The translations under genes were made by a program, and so were the position numbers. A DNA stretch of 59,714 bases from Eubacterium sp. (GTDB lineage: Bacteria > Bacillota > Clostridia > Oscillospirales > Acutalibacteraceae): assembly GCA_017458975.1 (NCBI GenBank), contig JAFSZK010000089.1, positions 1-59,714 on the forward strand, given 5' to 3'. The stretch's first letter is position 1. Each line of letters begins with the position of its first letter. A model generated the notes under the pieces. It did not search any database, was not told the DNA's origin, and worked only from the letters and a program-made list of their open reading frames with translations. This document shows positions 54,939 through 59,714 of this stretch, piece after piece.

Positions 54939-55709
54939 GTGCAATACTATAACAAGGTCGAAATCTGCGGAATAAATACCTCCGAACTGAAAGTGCTTAC
55001 CGAAAAAGAAAAAACCGAGCTGCTGCGCCTTGCTCAGTCGGGCGATATGAAGGCGCGTGATAAGCTCGTTGAGGGAAATTTAAAACTTGTATTATCCGTC
55101 GTTCAGCGTTTTGCAAACCGAAGCGACTCAATGGACGATTTGTTCCAGGTAGGCGTAATCGGGCTTATTAAGGCGATTGACAATTTTAATCTTGATTTAA
55201 ACGTGAGGTTTTCAACCTATGCTGTTCCTATGTGTATCGGCGAAATAAGGCGATACCTTCGCGACGATAATCCCGTAAGGGTAAGCCGTTCTCTTCGCGA
55301 CACCGCCTATAAGGCAATGCAGGTTAAGGAAAAGCTTACGAACGAAAACGGAAGAGAGCCCTCGGTTGAGGAGATAGCCAAGAAGCTTAAAATGAAAAAA
55401 AGCGAAGTCGTTATTGCGCTTGAAGCGATTGTTGACCCCGTGTCTCTCTATGAGCCCGTTTACAGCGACGCAGGCGATACGATTTACGTTATGGACCAGG
55501 TCGGCGACAGCTCCTCCGACAGCGACTGGATAGACGAAATGATGATTAAGGAACAGCTGAAGAATCTCAGTGAAAGAGAAAACAGAATACTTTATATGCG
55601 CTTTATGCAGGGCAAAACCCAAATGGAAACCGCAAGGGAAATCGGTATCTCTCAGGCGCAGGTAAGCCGCCTTGAAAAGAACGTTATAGACCGAATTAAA
55701 AACGCCTGA
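54939..55709 (+). CDS. sigG: RNA polymerase sporulation sigma factor SigG
   Basis: The late forespore sigma factor. The 256 residues start YYNKVEICGINTSELKVL after GTG, matching the SigG-specific N-terminus that binds anti-sigma factors. Region 2 has GNLKLVLSVVQRF, DDLFQVGVIGLIKAIDNF and FSTYAVPMCIGEIRRYLRD; region 3 has SRSLRDTAYKA; region 4 has ENRILYMRFMQGKTQMETA and the helix-turn-helix IGISQAQVSRLEK. No ATG is usable; GTG 54939 has GAGGA (54926-54930) at good spacing. It is not next to spoIIGA and sigE here. Its stop codon lies in the loop of the terminator. Confidence 0.94.
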   Translation: MQYYNKVEICGINTSELKVLTEKEKTELLRLAQSGDMKARDKLVEGNLKLVLSVVQRFANRSDSMDDLFQVGVIGLIKAIDNFNLDLNVRFSTYAVPMCIGEIRRYLRDDNPVRVSRSLRDTAYKAMQVKEKLTNENGREPSVEEIAKKLKMKKSEVVIALEAIVDPVSLYEPVYSDAGDTIYVMDQVGDSSSDSDWIDEMMIKEQLKNLSERENRILYMRFMQGKTQMETAREIGISQAQVSRLEKNVIDRIKNA

Positions 55710-55720
55710 CGGCGTTTTTT
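55698..55720 (+). terminator. Terminator overlapping the end of sigG
   Basis: AAAAACGCC/GGCGTTTTT hairpin (arms 55698-55706 and 55711-55719), loop TGAC. The TGA stop of sigG is in the loop and the left arm is coding. Confidence 0.9.
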
Positions 55721-55721
55721 C

Positions 55722-55750
55722 TTTACACGAAAAATATTATATGATAAAAT
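55722..55750 (+). promoter_or_regulatory. SigA promoter for the YjjG-like gene
   Basis: TTTACA (55722-55727), 17-base spacer, TAAAAT (55745-55750), 24 bases before the start and directly after the sigG terminator. Confidence 0.65.
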
Positions 55751-55774
55751 ACAAGAAAAAACTTGGAGTAATAT

Positions 55775-56464
55775 ATGTTTAAAGTACTTTTATGGGATTT
55801 GGATAATACCCTGCTCAATTTCAATGAAACCGAAAAGCGTGCTTTCAAGGACACTTTTGGGGCTTTCGGACTCGGGGAGTGCAGCGATGAAATTGCAGCC
55901 CTTTATTCAAAAATAAATCTTAAACACTGGAAGCTTCTGGAGCAGGGGATTATTACAAAAGAACAGGTTAAAAGAGGCCGCTATGAGGAGCTCTTTTCAA
56001 CGCTTAATATAAGCGGAGTAAATATCTTAGAATTCGTTAAGGAGTATGAAAGAAGGCTCGGCGAAACCGTTATATTTATTGAGAATTCCTATGATATAAT
56101 CAAGTCGCTTAAGGATAAATACAGCCAGTATCTGGTAACAAACGGAACCTATGACGTTCAGAAAAACAGACTGAAAAATTCGGGCTTTGATAAGCTTTTT
56201 AACGGCGCCTTTATCTCCGACGAGGTAGGTTACGAAAAGCCGAAAAAGGAATTCTTTGATTATGTTTTAAACCATATTGAAAAGTGTGAAAAGGATGAAA
56301 TTCTTATTATCGGTGATTCTCTTACAAGCGATATGCAGGGCGGAAATAATATCGGTATAAAATGCTGCTTATATAATCCCGCTTCCGAACCCGTTCAAAC
56401 CGACCTTAAAATCGATTATCAGATAACTAAACTCTGCGATATTTATAGTGTTTTCAAACTCTGA
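55775..56464 (+). CDS. yjjG: YjjG-family noncanonical pyrimidine nucleotidase (HAD superfamily)
   Basis: A cytoplasmic 229-residue phosphatase that removes phosphate from nucleoside monophosphates, including mutagenic pyrimidines. HAD motif I is LLWDLDNTLLNF (Asp nucleophile and acid/base), motif II YLVTNGTYDVQ, the motif III Lys is in YEKPKKEFF and motif IV is IIGDSLTSDMQGGNN. A YjjG-like helical cap follows motif I. Length is typical. It has its own promoter. Other HAD phosphatases share these motifs, so substrate is inferred from overall layout. Confidence 0.85.
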   Translation: MFKVLLWDLDNTLLNFNETEKRAFKDTFGAFGLGECSDEIAALYSKINLKHWKLLEQGIITKEQVKRGRYEELFSTLNISGVNILEFVKEYERRLGETVIFIENSYDIIKSLKDKYSQYLVTNGTYDVQKNRLKNSGFDKLFNGAFISDEVGYEKPKKEFFDYVLNHIEKCEKDEILIIGDSLTSDMQGGNNIGIKCCLYNPASEPVQTDLKIDYQITKLCDIYSVFKL

Positions 56465-56468
56465 TATA

Positions 56469-56497
56469 TTTACTTTATCAACTTTTTGTGCTATAAT
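56469..56497 (+). promoter_or_regulatory. SigA promoter for the LRR/Fn3 secreted protein
   Basis: TTTACT (56469-56474), 17-base spacer, TATAAT (56492-56497), 32 bases before the start. Confidence 0.68.
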
Positions 56498-56529
56498 AAT
56501 CTATATTATATAGAAAGAAGTGTTTAAAT

Positions 56530-57567
56530 ATGAAGAAACTCTTTAAAAAATCTTTAAGTTTTGTACTATGCTTATGTATGTCTTTGTCTATGGGTATTGT
56601 AGTACATGCTGAAGATGTACCCACTCAGGTTTTTCTTGGTAAAACCAATTGTAAAAATAACCCTTATATATATACAGAAGGCGGAGAATTTCAACATCAA
56701 TATACTTTTTACAGAGCAGCACCATATTATTTCATTGCACCCGAAACGGGATATTATACTTTTAACGCGGATGGCAGTTATTTAGGTTGTTGTAGCGGAA
56801 GTTTTAAAAGTGCACATAACATATATTTATTAAACAATAATTATGATTGCTGTGTATATTATCTTCAAAAAAATGAGAGATGTGACTTTAGTTTTAATGG
56901 TGAACCTGAATACCCAGAAGGTGTACCGGCATATTCATTAAAAATAACTAAATTTGATGACAGTTTTTCACACGCTGGATACTATTTTAATCTTTCTAAA
57001 AGCGAAGCATATCTTGAAAAAAGTAACGGCACAAAAAAAATCAAAGATGAAGTTCTTAATTTGCCTGTTACCCGTATAAAAGAATATGCTTATTATAATA
57101 GTTCCATTGAAACGGTGACAATTCCTTCATCCGTTAAAACAATTGACGAGTATGCTTTTGCAAGTTGTGTTAAACTTAAAAAAGCTATAATTGAAAACCC
57201 ATCTTGCGTTTACTATAAAAACTCTTTCTTTAATTGCCGTGAAGATTTAGTGATTAAGGGCGGTACACCGTCTTACAAAGGCAAAAAGCCTGCGGTTTCA
57301 AATATCAGCAGAAAAAGGAAAGGCTTTAAAGTAAAGTGGAAAAAAGTAAAAGGTGTAAGCGGTTATCAGCTTCAGTATGCAACTGACAAGAAGTTCAAAA
57401 AGAATAAGAAAAGCGTAATGATTAAGGGTGCGAAAAAAACATCAAGAAGCGTTAGTAATCTTAAACCCAAGAAAAAATACTATGTAAGGTTGCGTACGTA
57501 CAAAACGTACAGCGGCAAAAAATACTATTCAAAATGGAATACTGTTAAGACCGTTAAGACAAAATAA
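56530..57567 (+). CDS. Secreted protein with BspA-like LRR and C-terminal basic Fn3 module
   Basis: A 345-residue exported protein. A signal peptide covers about residues 1-27 (GIVVHAED). The next 130 residues are Tyr- and Cys-rich and unrecognised. About 165-235 hold BspA-like (LRR_5) leucine-rich repeats: LPVTRIKEYAYYNS, IETVTIPSSVKTIDEYAF, CVKLKKAIIENP. The last 95 residues are the basic Fn3-like module (VSGYQLQYATDKKFKKNKK, KKKYYVRLRTYKTY, YYSKWNTVKTVKTK). The first three quarters are clearly more AT-rich than the neighbouring genes. AGAAAGAAG precedes the ATG. Role: probable surface or host-interaction protein. Confidence 0.83.
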   Translation: MKKLFKKSLSFVLCLCMSLSMGIVVHAEDVPTQVFLGKTNCKNNPYIYTEGGEFQHQYTFYRAAPYYFIAPETGYYTFNADGSYLGCCSGSFKSAHNIYLLNNNYDCCVYYLQKNERCDFSFNGEPEYPEGVPAYSLKITKFDDSFSHAGYYFNLSKSEAYLEKSNGTKKIKDEVLNLPVTRIKEYAYYNSSIETVTIPSSVKTIDEYAFASCVKLKKAIIENPSCVYYKNSFFNCREDLVIKGGTPSYKGKKPAVSNISRKRKGFKVKWKKVKGVSGYQLQYATDKKFKKNKKSVMIKGAKKTSRSVSNLKPKKKYYVRLRTYKTYSGKKYYSKWNTVKTVKTK

Positions 57568-57571
57568 TAGT

Positions 57572-57600
57572 TTCGGGAGGGAAGCCTCCCGAACTTTTTT
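57572..57600 (+). terminator. Terminator after the LRR/Fn3 gene
   Basis: TTCGGGAGG/CCTCCCGAA perfect hairpin (loop GAAG), then CTTTTTT. Confidence 0.93.
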
Positions 57601-57620
57601 GTATTATTATAAAATAATAC

Positions 57621-57649
57621 TTGCATTTTAATTTGCATTGTGTTAATAT
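57621..57649 (+). promoter_or_regulatory. SigA promoter for rpsB-tsf
   Basis: TTGCAT (57621-57626), 17-base spacer, TAATAT (57644-57649), giving a leader of about 125 bases. Confidence 0.7.
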
Positions 57650-57655
57650 ATTACA

Positions 57656-57781
57656 GCACGAAAAGGGCGAATACCGTCATTTTTGCGCAAAAACTCACAT
57701 ATGTCTTAAGACCTTAGGTGTTATTTTCGGGTCTTTGCCATTGGGCGTATGGAGGAATTAACCTTAAAGGAGGAAATAATA
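57656..57781 (+). promoter_or_regulatory. Structured leader of rpsB, candidate S2 autoregulatory element
   Basis: The leader holds a perfect palindrome TTTTTGCGCAAAAA (57680-57693), a AAGACC/GGTCTT stem (57708-57713 and 57730-57735, 16-base loop) and a CCAT/ATGG stem near 57738-57752, then AAAGGAGG. Ribosomal protein S2 represses its own mRNA in several bacteria; whether this leader does so is inferred. Confidence 0.45.
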
Positions 57782-58552
57782 ATGGCAAATGTAGTTTCTA
57801 TGAAACAGCTTTTAGAAGCAGGTGTTCACTTCGGACACCAGACAAGAAGATGGAACCCCAAAATGGCTGAGTACATCTTCACTGAGAGAAATGGTATTTA
57901 TATCATTGACCTTCAGAAGACAGTTAAGAAGCTTGACGAGGCTTATAACTTTGTTCATGACCTCGCAGCAGACGGCGGAAGCATTATCTTCGTAGGTACA
58001 AAGAAGCAGGCTCAGGATTCCGTTAAGGAAGAAGCAGCTCGCTGCGGTATGCCTTATGTAAACGCAAGATGGCTCGGCGGTATGCTTACAAACTTCAAGA
58101 CTATCAGAGGCAGAGTTGCCCGTCTTGCACAGCTTAAGAAGATGCAGGAGGACGGAACCTTTGACCTTCTTCCCAAGAAGGAAGTAGCAGGTCTTGAGCT
58201 TGAAATTGAAAAGCTTGAGAAGTATCTCGGCGGTATTACCGAGATGAAGAAAATCCCCGACGCAATGTTTATCGTTGACCCCCGCAAAGAGAGAATTGCG
58301 GTATCCGAGGCTATGAAGCTCGGTCTCCCGATTGTTGCTATTGTTGATACAAACTGCGACCCTGATGAGATTGACTATATTATCCCCGGTAATGACGACG
58401 CTATCCGCGCAGTAAAGCTTATTGCAGGCGCAATGGCTGACGCTGTAATCGAGGGAAGAGACGGCGCTGACGCTATCCAGAGAGAAGAGGAAGCAATCGA
58501 GGAAAAGGCTGAGGCTGAAGCTGAGGAAGACGCTGAGGCAGAGGCTGAATAA
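57782..58552 (+). CDS. rpsB: 30S ribosomal protein S2
   Basis: A small-subunit ribosomal protein. The 256 residues include [22 protein letters not shown] (quoted here as [18 protein letters not shown]), [46 protein letters not shown] and [16 protein letters not shown], all S2 hallmarks. AAAGGAGG (57768-57775) supports ATG 57782; an in-frame ATG at 57749 would add 11 residues but has no good site. The tail after residue 235 is an acidic Glu/Ala run typical of Clostridia. It precedes tsf as in most bacteria. Confidence 0.97.
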   Translation: MANVVSMKQLLEAGVHFGHQTRRWNPKMAEYIFTERNGIYIIDLQKTVKKLDEAYNFVHDLAADGGSIIFVGTKKQAQDSVKEEAARCGMPYVNARWLGGMLTNFKTIRGRVARLAQLKKMQEDGTFDLLPKKEVAGLELEIEKLEKYLGGITEMKKIPDAMFIVDPRKERIAVSEAMKLGLPIVAIVDTNCDPDEIDYIIPGNDDAIRAVKLIAGAMADAVIEGRDGADAIQREEEAIEEKAEAEAEEDAEAEAE

Positions 58553-58564
58553 TAAAAATTTTAA

Positions 58565-58582
58565 GGGAGGGGAAACCCTCCC
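58565..58582 (+). other. Hairpin between rpsB and tsf
   Basis: GGGAGGG-GAAA-CCCTCCC, a perfect 7-bp stem with a stable GAAA tetraloop and no T-run. It probably sets the ratio or the stability of the two messages rather than ending transcription completely. Confidence 0.75.
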
Positions 58583-58613
58583 ATATTGTAATTATTTTTA
58601 GGAGGAAAAAATT

Positions 58614-59552
58614 ATGGCATTTACAGCTCAGGATGTAAAGGCGCTCCGTGAAAAGACGGGCGTAGGTATGATGGAATGTAAAAAGGCTCTCGTTGAGGCT
58701 GACGGCGATATGGAAAAGGCTATCGACTTTCTTCGTGAAAGAGGTCTTGCAGCAGCTCAGAAGAAGGCTTCAAGAATTGCCGCAGAGGGCGTTGTTCTTC
58801 CGTATTATGATAAGGCAACTAAGAAGGGCGTAGTTGTTGAGGTTAACTCCGAAACTGACTTCGTTGCTAAAAATGAGAAATTTATGAGCTTCGTTGAAGG
58901 CGTTGCAAAGACTATTCTTGCTAACGACCCCGCTGACGTTGAGGCTCTTAAGGAAATGAACTTTGACGGTTCTGACAGAACAGTAACCGAAACACTTAAC
59001 GACCTTGTACTTTCAATCGGTGAGAATATGAAGATTCGCCGTTTTGAAAGAATGGAAGGCGTTGTATCAACCTATATCCACGCAGGCGGTTCCGTAGGCG
59101 TTATGGTTGGTTTTGACGTTGCTGACGAGTCAAAGGCAGAAACAGCTGATTTCGAAGCAATGGGTAAAAACGTTGCAATGCAGATTGCAGCTATGAATCC
59201 CGCTTATCTTGACGAGGCTTCCGTACCCGAGGACGTAATTAACCATGAAAAGGGTATTCTTGCCGCTCAGATGAAGGAAGACCCGAAGATGGCTTCAAAG
59301 CCGGCTCAGGTTCTTGAAAAGATTGCCGCAGGTAAGATGGGCAAGTATTATAAGGAAAACTGCCTTGTAGAGCAGGAATTCGTAAGAGGCGACCTCTTCC
59401 AGGGCTCTGTTAAGGGCTACGTTGATTCGGTAGCTAAAGAGCTCGGTACAGAGATTAAGGTTAACGGCTACATCAGAATGATGAAGGGCGAAGGCCTTGA
59501 AAAGAGAGAAGAGAATTTCGCAGAAGAAATCGCAAAGCAGATTAACGGATAA
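58614..59552 (+). CDS. tsf: Translation elongation factor Ts
   Basis: The nucleotide exchange factor for EF-Tu. The 312 residues begin FTAQDVKALREKTGVGMMEC (N-terminal UBA-like domain), then KKALVEADGDMEKAIDFLRE and EVNSETDFVAKNEKF, which contains the TDFV motif that contacts EF-Tu. AGGAGG precedes ATG 58614. The length is normal for long-form EF-Ts, with two core subdomains. Codon use is biased as for highly expressed genes. It is co-transcribed with rpsB through an intergenic hairpin. Confidence 0.97.
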   Translation: MAFTAQDVKALREKTGVGMMECKKALVEADGDMEKAIDFLRERGLAAAQKKASRIAAEGVVLPYYDKATKKGVVVEVNSETDFVAKNEKFMSFVEGVAKTILANDPADVEALKEMNFDGSDRTVTETLNDLVLSIGENMKIRRFERMEGVVSTYIHAGGSVGVMVGFDVADESKAETADFEAMGKNVAMQIAAMNPAYLDEASVPEDVINHEKGILAAQMKEDPKMASKPAQVLEKIAAGKMGKYYKENCLVEQEFVRGDLFQGSVKGYVDSVAKELGTEIKVNGYIRMMKGEGLEKREENFAEEIAKQING

Positions 59553-59554
59553 TA

Positions 59555-59587
59555 AAAAATCCTCGCAACTTGTTTGCGGGGATTTTT
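59555..59587 (+). terminator. Terminator after tsf
   Basis: AAAAATCCTCGCAA pairs with the right arm 59574-59587 with one G-U pair (5-base loop); the right arm ends in five T. Confidence 0.9.
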
Positions 59588-59589
59588 CA

Positions 59590-59714
59590 ATGAATTGCGA
59601 AAACGCATGAATTGCCTTCGGCACGAATTGTACTATGTGCATGAATTGCCCGAGGGCATTATTTTATTCGCAATTCAATTCATTGAGCAAAGCGAAAATT
59701 TATGACTGCTCGCA
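59590..59714. repeat. Palindromic intergenic repeat element, open at the right edge
   Basis: TGAATTGCGAA (59592-59602) and its exact complement TTCGCAATTCA (59669-59679) flank a core with three GAATTG units (GCATGAATTGCC, CACGAATTGTAC, GCATGAATTGCC) and a GCCCGAGGGC hairpin (59648-59657). No coding frame is convincing. It looks like a MITE- or REP-like intergenic repeat; copies elsewhere cannot be checked here. Confidence 0.6.

Noticed and set aside
57680..57693. TTTTTGCGCAAAAA as a repressor operator
   Set aside because: It is symmetric but also consistent with a simple A/T-flanked palindrome in the rpsB leader; it is reported only as part of the leader.

Overview
The window looks like chromosome from an anaerobic, spore-forming Firmicute of class Clostridia, probably a gut Oscillospiraceae/Ruminococcaceae-type organism. 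The basis is the gene content (GerA/GerB/GerC germination genes, SigG, YabP, YabQ, a SpoVB/YabM-type flippase, RicT, DarA, HemZ, clostridial 2[4Fe-4S] ferredoxin), AGGAGG and GGTGAT ribosome binding sites, and many SigA-type promoters with exact 17-base spacers. No rRNA, tRNA, CRISPR array, transposase or prophage was seen. No gene-free stretch exceeds 300 bases.

Layout. 1-324 is the tail of a TtcA-like tRNA-modifying enzyme. 410-916 is a small AT-rich accessory patch. 966-2963 (minus) holds an rRNA m5U methyltransferase and a DUF421/DUF4363 membrane pair. 3046-5876 is a gerA-gerB-gerC germinant receptor operon whose last gene stops halfway and meets, head-on, a 52-codon signal-peptide stub resembling the start of spoIID. 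6104-9038 has citrate synthase, an unknown membrane protein and an AEC transporter. 9049-11184 is the conserved darA-holB-ricT block. 11247-14106 has ferredoxin, a sialidase-like protein and an iron alcohol dehydrogenase. 14194-22217 contains intracellular sugar enzymes (GH2 beta-galactosidase, GH3 beta-glucosidase), the NAD(P)HX repair enzyme and two small unknowns.

22241-36983 is the most accessory-looking part: a lipase-like hydrolase, an unknown Lys-rich secreted protein, a 1006-residue secreted transglutaminase-like protein, a DUF2804 protein, a zinc-ribbon membrane protein, a second secreted hydrolase, a GPH sugar symporter and a 1296-residue subtilisin. Three of these, plus a leucine-rich-repeat protein at 56530-57567, end in the same very basic fibronectin-III-like module. 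I infer that this is a shared surface-retention tag, and it is my best candidate for an undescribed system here.

37051-43026 has a YdcF-like protein, a heterodimeric ABC exporter and HemZ. 43092-55709 is a sporulation/division/translation-quality region: spoVB/yabM, mazG, hup, rqcP, then a block of O-antigen-ligase-like and twin peptidyl-prolyl isomerase genes, then yabP, yabQ, divIC, an rRNA methyltransferase, a GNAT and sigG. Relative to the Bacillus yabM-N-O-P-Q-divIC order the middle block is an insertion. Rho-independent hairpins sit directly against ribosome binding sites several times here. 55775-59552 has a YjjG nucleotidase, the LRR/Fn3 protein and the rpsB-tsf operon with a structured leader. 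The window ends in a palindromic intergenic repeat.

Start codons were moved from the longest open frame to the best-supported ribosome binding site wherever the sequence allowed. All family calls come from reading motifs, not from database searches.
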